Shown here: one piece after another, positions 7,966-15,851 of the stretch
Numbering within the stretch: position 1 is the first letter of the stretch
Layout of the letters: each line of letters starts with the position of its first letter
The notes under the pieces: generated by a model
Databases searched by the model: none
The model's input: the letters and a program-made list of their open reading frames with translations, nothing else
Told to the model about the DNA's origin: nothing
Program-made: the position numbers and the translations under genes
NCBI RefSeq assembly: GCF_039729145.1
Contig: NZ_CP155793.1
Location: 3,855,072 to 3,919,071, forward strand
Direction of reading: 5' to 3'
Origin: Microbacterium sp. SY138
GTDB taxonomy: Bacteria; Actinomycetota; Actinomycetes; Actinomycetales; Microbacteriaceae
Length of the DNA: 64,000 nt

Positions 7966-8603
7966 TCGAGATCCAGGGAGAGCAGGCCGGGCAGATGCGC
8001 CGTCCTGGCACGTACCGCCAGGAGGAGATCGCCGTAGTCCGGCGTGATGCCCACGAGCGAGGAAGCGAGCAGGTGCGTCGTGGCCTTGCCGCCGGCGCGT
8101 TCGAGGCGGAGGCGCTTGACCGGGTACGCGGGCGGAGTCAGCCAGATGCGGGTGAGCTGCGAGTAGGGGGTGTCGACGCCGTCGATGCGGATGCCCTGAC
8201 CGTCGACGGAGACGTGGGCGGGAATCGACCGCACCAGGCGTCGTCGCTGCACGGCCCCGATCCCGAACCCGATGGCGGCGAGCGCCGCGAACGGGGCGAG
8301 CAGGATGAGGGCCGAGAGCTCGCTCTCGACGAAACCGGGCACCGCCACGAGCAGCCCGACAGCGATAGCGATGACGAGCAGCCCGACAGCGGCGATGGTG
8401 ATCCGCGTCGCCAGGCGCCGCTCGCCCCCGCCGTCGATCGCGAACTGCGTCGGCAGCTGGGCCCCGGCGCGCGCGGCGGCGACGGGATCGTCGAACACCG
8501 GCTGCGCGATCGGATTGAGCGTCGCCATCAGCTCGTTGAACATCGGCCTCGAATAGCCGGGGAGCTCGATCGTGATCTCCCGGTCGCCGCTGTGAACGAT
8601 CAA
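7962..8603 (-). CDS. Hypothetical membrane protein with two transmembrane segments
   Basis: A 213-residue protein. About 65 soluble residues precede two adjacent hydrophobic helices ('ITIAAVGLLVIAIAVGLLVA' and 'LSALILLAPFAALAAIGFGI', about residues 69-118), followed by a basic linker and an approximately 90-residue cytoplasmic domain resembling a PH-like beta fold ('HVSVDGQGIRIDGVDTPYSQ'). The start is TTG, chosen because it overlaps the previous stop in TTGA. It has the general shape of actinobacterial bPH-type membrane proteins but I do not recognise a named family. Confidence 0.75.
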   Translation of the reverse strand: MIVHSGDREITIELPGYSRPMFNELMATLNPIAQPVFDDPVAAARAGAQLPTQFAIDGGGERRLATRITIAAVGLLVIAIAVGLLVAVPGFVESELSALILLAPFAALAAIGFGIGAVQRRRLVRSIPAHVSVDGQGIRIDGVDTPYSQLTRIWLTPPAYPVKRLRLERAGGKATTHLLASSLVGITPDYGDLLLAVRARTAHLPGLLSLDLE

Positions 8604-8974
8604 CGCACGCGTGGTGCCGCTGGGGAGTCCGTCGTGCGGTGCTCGGTGATCTTCGCGCGGAAGGCGGTCGTCGCCCGTGCGAACGTCTCACGACTGCCCG
8701 CCTTGCCGATCTCGACCTCCTGGGGACGCACCACGATCCGGATGTTGCGGAACCAGAAGAAGCCGGCGAACACGGCGATGGTCAGCGCGATCGCGACCAC
8801 GAGCACCACGACGCCGCGGGTCGAGATCTTCATGGTGGCGGGCAGGAACCTCGGGAGAAGGAAGAGCGTCGCCGCAGAGAGCACCACCGAGAGCATGATC
8901 GCCCCGACGGCCGAGCGGAGCGGGTGCCTGCGGAAGACCCTCTCGCCGGACACCGCTTCGGCCTGATTCAGCAT
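8600..8974 (-). CDS. Hypothetical small membrane protein
   Basis: A 124-residue protein with two hydrophobic helices at about residues 24-45 and 57-75 separated by 'PATMKISTRG', then a cytoplasmic tail with 'IRIVVRPQEVEI'. The ATG is preceded by GGGAGAG. Its stop overlaps the next gene by four bases, and the two proteins have similar architecture, so they may act together at the membrane. Function unknown. Confidence 0.72.
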   Translation of the reverse strand: MLNQAEAVSGERVFRRHPLRSAVGAIMLSVVLSAATLFLLPRFLPATMKISTRGVVVLVVAIALTIAVFAGFFWFRNIRIVVRPQEVEIGKAGSRETFARATTAFRAKITEHRTTDSPAAPRVR

Positions 8975-9059
8975 TCGGACTCTCCCCCACCACCATCGGC
9001 TCGCGTGACGCGGTTCCTACCGTAGTGCCCGGCCCGGGACAGCACAGCACCGGGTCGGA

Positions 9060-9737
9060 TCAGGTGCGGTCGATGCGACGACCGGCGCTCCACACGCCGC
9101 GGAATCGGCTGGCGGACCAGACCAGGACTCCGGCGAGCAGAACGGCGGCGAGCAGGACGACGATGTGGAGCAGCAGCGACAGCGGGCCCCGCTCCGGGAG
9201 CAGGAAACCGTACGGAACCCACCCGTCCGTCACGCCACGCAGGAGCACCACGATCAGCCACATCACGGGGTACGGCAACAGCAACCACAGCAGGCGCCAC
9301 GGCAGGCGCGGGTGATCGCCGACCAGCAGCCAGTCGAGCACGACGACCACGGGGAAGACGACGTGCAGGACGACGCTCACCCAGGGCGGCGCCGAGCCGG
9401 TGCCCGGGACGAGCACGTTGTAGATCACGCCGACGATGATCAGGTACGCGGTCACGAGGCCGCGCAGCAGGGTGAGCCAGGACGGAGACCGTCGGCCGCT
9501 CACACCGAGGAATCCGGTGCTGATCAGGACGCCCGCCGCGATCAGACTGGTCTGATTCGTGAAGTACCCGAAGTAGTCGAGCGGATTCACGTCTCCGACG
9601 GCGATGCGCAGGGCATAGGCGTACACGAGGATCCCGACGACCGCGATGCCGATCAGAATGCGGGCGAGCTCCCACGCGAGAGCGGGCCGCGGCGCGGCTG
9701 AGGACCGCGGTGCGACGGTCCCTCTCCCGGTCTCCAC
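9060..9737 (-). CDS. Pr6Pr family membrane protein
   Basis: A 225-residue polytopic membrane protein with about six hydrophobic segments. Diagnostic stretches are 'YFGYFTNQTSLIAAGVLI', 'LVTAYLIIVGVIYNVLV', 'VLHVVFPVVVVLDWLLVG' and 'LPYPVMWLIVVLLRG', which match the Pr6Pr pattern (FTNQT, VVLDW, YP..W). The biochemical role of this family in bacteria is not established. It stands alone, with an 80-bp divergent gap to the following plus-strand pair. Confidence 0.8.
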   Translation of the reverse strand: METGRGTVAPRSSAAPRPALAWELARILIGIAVVGILVYAYALRIAVGDVNPLDYFGYFTNQTSLIAAGVLISTGFLGVSGRRSPSWLTLLRGLVTAYLIIVGVIYNVLVPGTGSAPPWVSVVLHVVFPVVVVLDWLLVGDHPRLPWRLLWLLLPYPVMWLIVVLLRGVTDGWVPYGFLLPERGPLSLLLHIVVLLAAVLLAGVLVWSASRFRGVWSAGRRIDRT

Positions 9738-9817
9738 GCCGTCAGCCTAGAGCCGCTCTCTGCACGCCCGGTGTCCGCCGACACTGCGCGCCGCGATGTG
9801 CCGGGTAGCGTGGGGGC

Positions 9818-10786
9818 ATGGAGTGGATGTCCGATCCCTCGGCGGGAGCGTGGCTGCGCGAGCGGCTCGACGCAGACTACGAGACCATGCACGGGGTGGT
9901 GCCCCGTGGTTTCCCTGCGTACGCACGCATCTTCCATCCGGCGATCGCCCGGTCGCTGCCCGGCCGGACGATCCCGACGGCTGACGAGCTGGTGCGCATG
10001 CCAGAGCCCGAGCAGCGCGCGCTCATGGCCGAGTTCGTCGACGAGCCCGTCTCCTGGGCGCAGACCGCCGCGGCGTTCGGCACGGTCCTGCATCCGCTCG
10101 CGCAATGGCAGCGGATCGTGCGCACCCCGCCCGACGGCGACTGGCGCACGCGGATCGCCCCGGACGGTCGCGAGTTCACCGCCCCGATGGAGGGTGAGCT
10201 CGATCCGACCCTTCTGGCGACCATCGCCGCTCACCTCGTGGACCACACGCGGACTCCGGATTCCGGTTTCGCCGCACTCTGGGAGGGGCGAGGGGGGCTG
10301 CTGGGCTTCTTCGGTGTCACGCCTTCCCGCTCCTTCCTGACCTTCACCGACGATCCGAACCATCAGGCGATGCTCGAGCGCAGCGCGCACGACCCGTTCA
10401 ACAACGTCTTCCGTCGGCCCACCTGGCAAGAGGGCATCCTCTCGCGGGAGATCTCGGAGGGGCCTCGGCTCGATCTGCCGGGGCGCGACCACGTGCTGTT
10501 CTCCGCTCCGCCGCGCGCATTCGCCGACCCGGAGTGGGTGCTGCACGTGCCGTGGCGCGATGTCCCCGCCGAGGAGCACGGATTCCCGCCGTCGGCCCAG
10601 AGCCCGAGCATCCTCTGGGCCGAGGATCGTGCCTGGGTGATGGTGAGCGAGGTCGACTACGACTCGACGATCGTGGCCGGCTCGTCTGCCCTGATCGAGG
10701 CGCTCTGCGCGGACGAGCAGCTGGAGGCGCTCCCTCTTCCGGAGGGGGCCGCCCTCACGTGGGACGCCGATGCGGTGAACCGGTGA
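9818..10786 (+). CDS. Hypothetical protein, first of an overlapping pair
   Basis: A 322-residue soluble protein without signal peptide or membrane segment. It is rich in Trp, Pro and acidic residues; landmarks are 'GVVPRGFPAYARIFHPAI' near the start, 'NNVFRRPTWQEGILSREI' mid-protein and 'SPSILWAEDRAWVMVSEVDY' near the end. Similar unnamed proteins occur in other actinobacteria as far as I recall. The stop overlaps the next gene's GTG start (GTGA), so the two are coupled. Function unknown. Confidence 0.75.
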   Translation: MEWMSDPSAGAWLRERLDADYETMHGVVPRGFPAYARIFHPAIARSLPGRTIPTADELVRMPEPEQRALMAEFVDEPVSWAQTAAAFGTVLHPLAQWQRIVRTPPDGDWRTRIAPDGREFTAPMEGELDPTLLATIAAHLVDHTRTPDSGFAALWEGRGGLLGFFGVTPSRSFLTFTDDPNHQAMLERSAHDPFNNVFRRPTWQEGILSREISEGPRLDLPGRDHVLFSAPPRAFADPEWVLHVPWRDVPAEEHGFPPSAQSPSILWAEDRAWVMVSEVDYDSTIVAGSSALIEALCADEQLEALPLPEGAALTWDADAVNR

Positions 10787-11883
10787 CCTCCCCGCAGCCG
10801 CCCTTCGACGCGCGCCCGCTCACCGATGCGGTGGATCCCGCTGCGGTGCGCGCCTTCGCCGCCGAACTCCGTTCGCGACCGACGGGCGGCGTGACGGCGT
10901 CCACGGTGATCGGCATCGTCGCGGCAGCGATCTTCGCGGTCGTGATGCTCCCGCTCCTCGTCGGCGTCACCCTGAGTCTGGCGTCCTTCGGCGACTCGCC
11001 CGCCGCCGCGGCGATCCCCCTCGTGCTGATCGTGCTCCTCCTCGCCGCGGTGGGAGTGATGATCTGGTTGGGCGTGCGCAACGCGCAGGCCCGGCGATAT
11101 CGACTGCACAGCTTCGCCCAGGCGAACGGAATGACCTACGAGCCGAAGGTCGCCGACCCACCCCTGCCCGGCATGATCTTCCATCTCGGCCGCGCACGGC
11201 AGTCCACCGATCTGATCCGCGGCACCCGCCCGCGCTTCGTCGAGTTCGGCAACTACCAGTACACGGTGCAGTCGGGAAAGAACTCCACGACCTACCGGTG
11301 GGGATACGTGGCCGTGAAGCTCGACGTGCCGCTGCCGAACATCGTGCTCGACGCCACGGGCAACAACGGCTTCGGCTCGAACCTGCCGGCATCGTTCCAG
11401 CGAAGCCAGCGCCTGTCCCTCGAGGGCGACTTCGATCGGCACTTCACGCTCTACTGCCCTGAGGGGTACGAACGCGATGCCCTCTATCTCTTCACGCCGG
11501 ACATCATGGCGAGGTTCATCGACAACGCCGCCGAGCTCGACGTGGAGATCGTCGACGACTGGCTGTTCCTCTACACGCAACGGAAGGTCTCGACCCTCGA
11601 TCCCGCCACCTGGGCCTGGCTCTTCGGCACCGTCGGAGCCCTGCTGACGAAGTTCGATCAATGGACGCGGTGGCGCGATGAGCGGCTCGTGGCCGAGACC
11701 GGATCGCTCGCCTCGGCGCCGGCGCCGACTCGCTCATTGCCGTTCGCTCCCCCGGCCGGGCTGCTCACCCCGCCTCCCGGCGTCGCGCCGCAGGGCCGAC
11801 GGCTCAAGCGCGGCGGCACCTGGGTGCCGGTCGTCATCGTGATCGCGGTCATCGGCTTCTGGATCGTCAGCCGACTGTACTGA
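10783..11883 (+). CDS. Hypothetical membrane protein, second of an overlapping pair
   Basis: A 366-residue protein. Two hydrophobic helices lie at about residues 40-63 and 73-93, then a soluble domain of about 220 residues ('ANGMTYEPKVADPPLPGMIF', 'FVEFGNYQYTVQSGK', 'IVLDATGNNGFGSNLP', 'VEIVDDWLFLYTQRK'), and a final hydrophobic helix at the extreme C-terminus ('VPVVIVIAVIGFWIVSRLY'). The GTG start overlaps the previous stop. The soluble domain is reminiscent of DUF3137-type proteins, but I am not sure. Coupling with the preceding soluble protein suggests a shared membrane-associated role. Confidence 0.72.
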   Translation: MTSPQPPFDARPLTDAVDPAAVRAFAAELRSRPTGGVTASTVIGIVAAAIFAVVMLPLLVGVTLSLASFGDSPAAAAIPLVLIVLLLAAVGVMIWLGVRNAQARRYRLHSFAQANGMTYEPKVADPPLPGMIFHLGRARQSTDLIRGTRPRFVEFGNYQYTVQSGKNSTTYRWGYVAVKLDVPLPNIVLDATGNNGFGSNLPASFQRSQRLSLEGDFDRHFTLYCPEGYERDALYLFTPDIMARFIDNAAELDVEIVDDWLFLYTQRKVSTLDPATWAWLFGTVGALLTKFDQWTRWRDERLVAETGSLASAPAPTRSLPFAPPAGLLTPPPGVAPQGRRLKRGGTWVPVVIVIAVIGFWIVSRLY

Positions 11884-12224
11884 ACCCATTCCACGGAGCC
11901 GACCGAACGGAGGCCGACGGAACCGAGCCGACGGAACAGAGGCCGACGGAACAGAGGCCGACGGAACCGAGCCGACGGAACGAGCCGGGCTGAGCCGACG
12001 GGCGGAGAGAGGCGGAGGGCCGAGTGTGGGGGTGGGTGCCGGCTGGGGACCGAGCTCCCACCCCATCCCCCCTCGGGATCGAAAAGAGATCCACTCTCCC
12101 TCCGCATGACGGCTGAGCCGCCCCGCCCACGGTCAGCTGGGTACTGACGCTGCTGGGCGTATGGCCAAATGGTATACCGGGCGAGGTTGCAACCCGTTGC
12201 ATCCATTCGGGCGAATGCGCTTGC
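11884..12224. other. Intergenic region between convergent genes
   Basis: Gene-free stretch of 341 bp. The left third is an imperfect tandem repeat (annotated separately). The right part, from about 12150, is less GC-rich and contains the 8-bp palindrome GGTATACC (12173-12180) and a small hairpin, CATTCG-GG-CGAATG, at 12204-12217 that could end the TetR transcript. No convincing gene or RNA was found. Confidence 0.6.
11896..12003. repeat. Imperfect tandem repeat of a 14-15 bp unit
   Basis: About seven tandem units related to GAGGCCGACGGAAC(A/C), alternating between GAGGCCGACGGAAC and GAGCCGACGGAAC forms, immediately after the stop of the membrane protein gene. The array is outside any supported reading frame. 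It looks like slipped-strand expansion of a short GC-rich sequence; copy number may vary between strains. Confidence 0.85.
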
Positions 12225-12854
12225 TTACCCGCGGTCCTCGCGAGGGAGGTAGCCCGCCAAGAACAGATCGACGGCTCTGGCCACCGGTGGCTCACCTGTC
12301 TCCACACCCAAGAGGCCGGCGTTCAAAGGTGCGCCCACGACCAGCCAAGTGAACTCGCTCGCGAGTGCGTCGGCGTCGTCGACGGTCAGACCGTGCGCGT
12401 CGGAGAGATCGATCATCGCGTCTGCGAGATTGCGTATATTCGCGTCCCAGCTCTGCGCCAGGTAGTCCCTCGCGACCTCCGGATGCGCGGCCGCCTCGGC
12501 GATGACCAGTCGACGCATCGCCACCACCGGCGCGCTCAGCATCCCGGCCCGCATCGTCTCGCCGAGTGCGACGAGCCCCTCCCTCAGGTCGGGATGCGCC
12601 CTCACCGCTTCGAGAGCCGGTCTCATGGCATCACGGCCGGCGAGCGCCCAATGCCGGACGACGGCGGCATACAGCGCCGACTTCGACGCATGCTCCCGAT
12701 AGAGGGACGCCTTCGAGATGCGGGCGCGCTTGGCGACCTCGTCCATCGATGCCCCCGCGTATCCGAACTCGAGGAAGACATCACGGGCGGTATCGAGCAG
12801 CGCTTCGCCCGTGCGACCGGCCGGACGTCCAGGCGTTCGAGTCATCGCGGTCAT
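12225..12854 (-). CDS. TetR family transcriptional regulator
   Basis: About 209 residues. The N-terminal DNA-binding domain reads 'GRPAGRTGEALLDTARDVFL', then 'GYAGASMDEVAKRARISKAS' and 'LYREHASKSALYAAVV', a clear TetR helix-turn-helix. The helical ligand-binding half follows and includes 'APVVAMRRLVIAEAAAHPEVA', as in AcrR-like proteins with a C-terminal TetR_C domain. The start at 12852-12854 is a choice; an ATG three codons later is equally possible and neither has a strong ribosome site. It is divergent from the small membrane protein gene at 12931 and sits next to two operator-like inverted repeats, so it most likely represses that operon and itself. Confidence 0.9.
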   Translation of the reverse strand: MTAMTRTPGRPAGRTGEALLDTARDVFLEFGYAGASMDEVAKRARISKASLYREHASKSALYAAVVRHWALAGRDAMRPALEAVRAHPDLREGLVALGETMRAGMLSAPVVAMRRLVIAEAAAHPEVARDYLAQSWDANIRNLADAMIDLSDAHGLTVDDADALASEFTWLVVGAPLNAGLLGVETGEPPVARAVDLFLAGYLPREDRG

Positions 12855-12863
12855 GTCGTTCAG

Positions 12864-12920
12864 TTTAGTACTTGACAGTTTCCCCTGTCGGGCATACTTT
12901 GAGTACCAACAAGTACTAAA
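12864..12920 (+). promoter_or_regulatory. Promoter with paired TetR-type operators
   Basis: TTTAGTACTTG (12864-12874) and its exact reverse complement CAAGTACTAAA (12910-12920) flank a promoter TTGACA (12872-12877), 17-bp spacer, TACTTT (12895-12900). Each arm contains the palindrome AGTACT. The first arm overlaps the -35 box and the second covers the transcript start and leads directly into the GGAGG of the following gene. Binding of the TetR protein at both arms would block transcription in both directions. Confidence 0.72.
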
Positions 12921-12930
12921 GGAGGCCGAC

Positions 12931-13311
12931 ATGATCGTTCCGGCAATCGTCCTCGCCACGGTGGCATCGTTCATCGCGAGCGCTCTGCTCTACGCCGTGC
13001 CCCCGGTCTCCGCGCTCATCTCTCGGACGAGCACTCCTCGACCCGGCCTCCCCGCCGCCGCACAGATGGCATCGGTGGTCCTGCGCAGCCTCATCGTCTC
13101 CTGCCTCGTGGCCGGGCTGATGATCGCAGCCGGCTGGCACGGCGCCGGTTCCGGGTCGCTCCTCGGACTGGCGCTGTGCACACTCCCTCTCGTCCTGCTC
13201 ATGGGCGGCGTCGTGCACGAGAACACCGCGCTGCCGGCAGCGGGCGTGCACCTGCTCGACTGGATCCTCAAGCTCGTCATCATCGGAGCGATCGTCGGAT
13301 CGTTCGTCTGA
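12931..13311 (+). CDS. Small polytopic membrane protein, DUF1761-like
   Basis: A 126-residue protein with about four hydrophobic helices: residues 1-25, 46-67 ('VVLRSLIVSCLVAGLMIAAG'), 73-92 ('LLGLALCTLPLVLLMGGVV') and 105-125. A strong AAAGGAGG site lies 7 bases before the ATG. Size and topology match DUF1761 membrane proteins, but the signature residues are not strong enough to be sure. It is the first gene after the TetR-controlled promoter and is followed 16 bp later by a DUF1905 gene. Confidence 0.75.
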   Translation: MIVPAIVLATVASFIASALLYAVPPVSALISRTSTPRPGLPAAAQMASVVLRSLIVSCLVAGLMIAAGWHGAGSGSLLGLALCTLPLVLLMGGVVHENTALPAAGVHLLDWILKLVIIGAIVGSFV

Positions 13312-13327
13312 CCGAAAGGAGAGGCAC

Positions 13328-13609
13328 ATGAGCAGCCCCCTCGACATCACATTCACGGCCACCCTCGGAAAGGTTCGCGAAGGCGACACCTGGACCTGCG
13401 TGCAGCTGGACGACTCCGCGACCATCTTCGGCACACGAGGACTCGTCAAGGTCGCGGGCACCATCGACGGCGAGCCCTTCCGCGGCGCCTTCATGGCGCT
13501 CGGCGACGGCACCCACAAGCTCCCGGTCGCCGCCCCCATCCGCACGCGCATCGGAAAGGGCGACGGCGACGAGGTGACCGTGCATCTCACCGAGCGCCTC
13601 AACGGCTGA
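13328..13609 (+). CDS. DUF1905 domain protein
   Basis: A 93-residue soluble beta-barrel-like protein. It shows the DUF1905 pattern 'FTATLGKVREGDTWTCVQLD', 'FGTRGLVKVAGTIDGEPFRG', 'GDGTHKLPVAAPIRTRIGKG' and 'VTVHLTER'. The domain is often found alone or fused to YdeI-type domains, with no established activity. It is preceded by AAAGGAG and is probably co-transcribed with the upstream membrane protein under the TetR regulator. Confidence 0.88.
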   Translation: MSSPLDITFTATLGKVREGDTWTCVQLDDSATIFGTRGLVKVAGTIDGEPFRGAFMALGDGTHKLPVAAPIRTRIGKGDGDEVTVHLTERLNG

Positions 13610-13618
13610 AGCACGCCC

Positions 13619-14365
13619 TCAGCGGGCCGACCAGCCGCCGTCGATCGTGTAGCTGGCCCCGGTGACCATCCCCGCGGAGTCACCGGCGAGCCACAGCGCG
13701 AGCGAGGCGACCTCGCTCGGCTCGACGAGCCTCTTGATGGCGGACTCGGTGAGCATCACGGTCGCGAGGACCTCTTCCTCGGGGATCCCGTGCACGCGGG
13801 CCTGATCGGCGATCTGCTTCTCGACGAGGGGCGTGCGCACGTAGCCCGGGTCGATGCAGTTGCTCGTCACACCTCGGGGCCCGCCCTCCAGCGCCGTCAC
13901 CTTCGACAGCCCCTCCAAGCCGTGCTTCGCTGCGACGTACGCCGCTTTGTAGGCGGAGGCGCGCAAGCCGTGCACGCTCGACACGTTGATCACCCGTCCG
14001 AAGCCCCGGTCGTACATTCCGGGGAGGGCGGCCCGGATGAGCAGGAACGGCGCCTCGAGCATGAGCCGCAGGATGAAGGAGAACCGCTCCGGCGCGAAGT
14101 CCTCGATCGGGCTCACGTGCTGCACTCCCGCATTGTTGACGAGGATGTCGACGTCGATGCGGGCATCGGCCAGCGCCCCGAGGTCGGAGAGGTCAACGTG
14201 CCACGCCTCTCCGCCGATCTCCGCCGCGAGCGCCTCCGCGGACGCACGGTCGACATCGGCGACCGTGACCCGGGCGCCCGCCGAAGCGAGCTCACGGGCG
14301 CAGGCCGCCCCGATCCCGCTCGCCCCACCCGTGACGAGCGCCCTGCGTCCGTGCAGATCGGTCAT
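13619..14365 (-). CDS. Short-chain dehydrogenase, 3-hydroxybutyrate dehydrogenase-like
   Basis: A 248-residue classical SDR. It has the NAD-binding TGGASGIG (residues 12-19), NNAG (77-80) and the catalytic Ser130, Tyr143, Lys147 in YxxxK. The stretch 'NCIDPGYVRTPLVEKQIADQ' and the length are characteristic of D-3-hydroxybutyrate dehydrogenase, which interconverts 3-hydroxybutyrate and acetoacetate with NAD. Eighteen bases separate it from the upstream MFS transporter gene on the same strand, so uptake of a short hydroxy or keto acid and its oxidation form one unit. It could act on a related 3-hydroxy acid instead. Confidence 0.88.
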   Translation of the reverse strand: MTDLHGRRALVTGGASGIGAACARELASAGARVTVADVDRASAEALAAEIGGEAWHVDLSDLGALADARIDVDILVNNAGVQHVSPIEDFAPERFSFILRLMLEAPFLLIRAALPGMYDRGFGRVINVSSVHGLRASAYKAAYVAAKHGLEGLSKVTALEGGPRGVTSNCIDPGYVRTPLVEKQIADQARVHGIPEEEVLATVMLTESAIKRLVEPSEVASLALWLAGDSAGMVTGASYTIDGGWSAR

Positions 14366-14383
14366 GTCGTACTCCTTCGCATG

Positions 14384-15745
14384 TCAGGCCGCGGCCGCAC
14401 GGGCGGCATCGGCGTCATCGATGGCCTGCAGCGAGATGCCCTTCGTCTCGCGCAACGACACCACGGCGATGGCGGTCACGACGCAGGCGATGACGATGTA
14501 GATCGCGATCGGCAACCAGGATCCGAAGTCGCGCAGCCACTGGATCGCGAGGATCGGGGCGAGCGAGCCGGCGAGGATCGCGGTGACCTGGGAGCCGAGG
14601 GAGACGCCCGAGTACCGCATCCGCGTGGGGAACAGTTCCGCCATCACCGCCGGCTGCGGGGCGTACATGAAGGCGTGGAAGCAGAGCCCGATGGTCACGG
14701 CCAGCACGATGAGGACCGGGTTGAGGGTGTCGAACATCGGGAAGGCGAAGAACGCCCAGGTCGCGCTGAGGATCGCGCCGGTGAGGTAGACGGGCTTACG
14801 CCCCCACCGGTCGGCGAGACGCCCCAGCTGCGGGATGATCGCGAAGTGCACGACGTGCGCGATGAGCAACGCGAGCAGCAACTGACTCGTGTCGTATTCG
14901 TGCACCGTCTTCAGGTAGACGATCGTGAAGCTGACGACGATGTAGTAGACGATGTTCTCGGCGAAGCGGATGCCCATCGCCTGCAGGATGCCCTTCGGAT
15001 AGCGGCGCAGCACCTCGACGACACCGTACGACGTGGCCTTCTCCGCCTCGACCTGCGCCTTGGCCTCGAGGAAGATCGGCGCCTCTTCGACGTGACGGCG
15101 GATGTAGAAGCCGACCAGCACGATCACCGCCGACAACCAGAAGGCGATGCGCCAGCCCCATTCGAGGAAGGCGGCCGAGCTCATCACCCATGAGCTCACG
15201 AGCAGCACGAGGGTGGCGAGCAGGTTGCCCACGGGCACGGCGGCCTGCGGCCAGCTCGACCAGAACGAACGCGAGCGGTCGGGGCTCTGCTCGGCGACCA
15301 GCAGCACGGCGCCGCCCCACTCCCCGCCCACGGCGAAGCCCTGGAGGAAGCGCAGCGCCACCAGCAGGGCGGGCGCCCAGTAGCCGATGCTCTGGAACCC
15401 GGGGAGGCACCCCATCAGGAACGTCGCTGCGCCGACGATGATGATCGTCGCCTGCAGGGTGGGCTTGCGGCCGAACCGGTCGCCGATCTGCCCGAAGACG
15501 ATGCCGCCGAGCGGACGCGCGATGAATCCGATCGCGTAGGTGACGAAGGCCGCGATGATCCCGTCGAGGGGAGAACCGGTTGCGGGGAAGAAGTAGGTGC
15601 CGAACACCAGGCTGGCCGCGGTGGCGTAGAGGAAGAACTCGTACCACTCCACGACCGTGCCGGCCATGGAGGCCGCGACGACCCGCTTCAGCTTCGAGTT
15701 CGGGGCGGAGGGGGCGGTGGGGGCCGCGCTCACTGAGGATGTCAT
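14384..15745 (-). CDS. MFS transporter, metabolite:H+ symporter (MHS) family
   Basis: A 453-residue, 12-helix transporter. The opening 'RVVAASMAGTVVEWYEFFLY', followed by 'GQIGDRFGRKPTLQATI' and 'RFLQGFAVGGEWGGAVLLVA', is diagnostic of the MHS subfamily (ProP, ShiA, KgtP), proton symporters of small organic acids or zwitterions. The ATG at 15743-15745 is preceded by GAAGGAGA and gives a normal N-terminus; the frame extends upstream without support. Paired with the hydroxybutyrate dehydrogenase-like gene, the substrate may be 3-hydroxybutyrate or acetoacetate, which is an inference. A LysR gene diverges from it. Confidence 0.92.
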   Translation of the reverse strand: MTSSVSAAPTAPSAPNSKLKRVVAASMAGTVVEWYEFFLYATAASLVFGTYFFPATGSPLDGIIAAFVTYAIGFIARPLGGIVFGQIGDRFGRKPTLQATIIIVGAATFLMGCLPGFQSIGYWAPALLVALRFLQGFAVGGEWGGAVLLVAEQSPDRSRSFWSSWPQAAVPVGNLLATLVLLVSSWVMSSAAFLEWGWRIAFWLSAVIVLVGFYIRRHVEEAPIFLEAKAQVEAEKATSYGVVEVLRRYPKGILQAMGIRFAENIVYYIVVSFTIVYLKTVHEYDTSQLLLALLIAHVVHFAIIPQLGRLADRWGRKPVYLTGAILSATWAFFAFPMFDTLNPVLIVLAVTIGLCFHAFMYAPQPAVMAELFPTRMRYSGVSLGSQVTAILAGSLAPILAIQWLRDFGSWLPIAIYIVIACVVTAIAVVSLRETKGISLQAIDDADAARAAAA

Positions 15746-15758
15746 GTCTGTCTCCTTC

Positions 15759-15845
15759 GGGTGTCGCCGGTGACACCCGCGTCCCAGTGTCGAGCACGGC
15801 GGTCTCTGCAACAACGCCCAGTGCTGCACATCGACTGTGCATAAT
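15759..15845. promoter_or_regulatory. Divergent control region of the MHS transporter and LysR genes
   Basis: Two dyads are visible. GGGTGTC-N6-GACACCC (15759-15778) sits in the transporter leader. TGCACA-N5-TGTGCA (15825-15841) has the T-N11-A spacing of LysR sites and lies at the regulator's own promoter. CATAAT (15840-15845) resembles a -10 box 7 bp upstream of the LysR ATG, which would make that mRNA nearly leaderless and place the dyad over the promoter. Confidence 0.55.
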
Positions 15846-15851
15846 TGCAGA

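Noticed and set aside
7966..8691. Open frame continuing upstream of the acetyltransferase at 7351-7965
   Set aside because: The upstream part is a shadow of the membrane protein genes; the GTGA overlap marks the true start.
12157..12225. tRNA-like stretch (GGGCGTATGGCCAAATGG and so on) between the membrane protein and TetR genes
   Set aside because: The 5' part resembles a tRNA D-arm, but no seven-base acceptor stem, no proper anticodon stem and no GTTCGA T-loop can be built. The only firm structure is a small 6-bp hairpin at 12204-12217.
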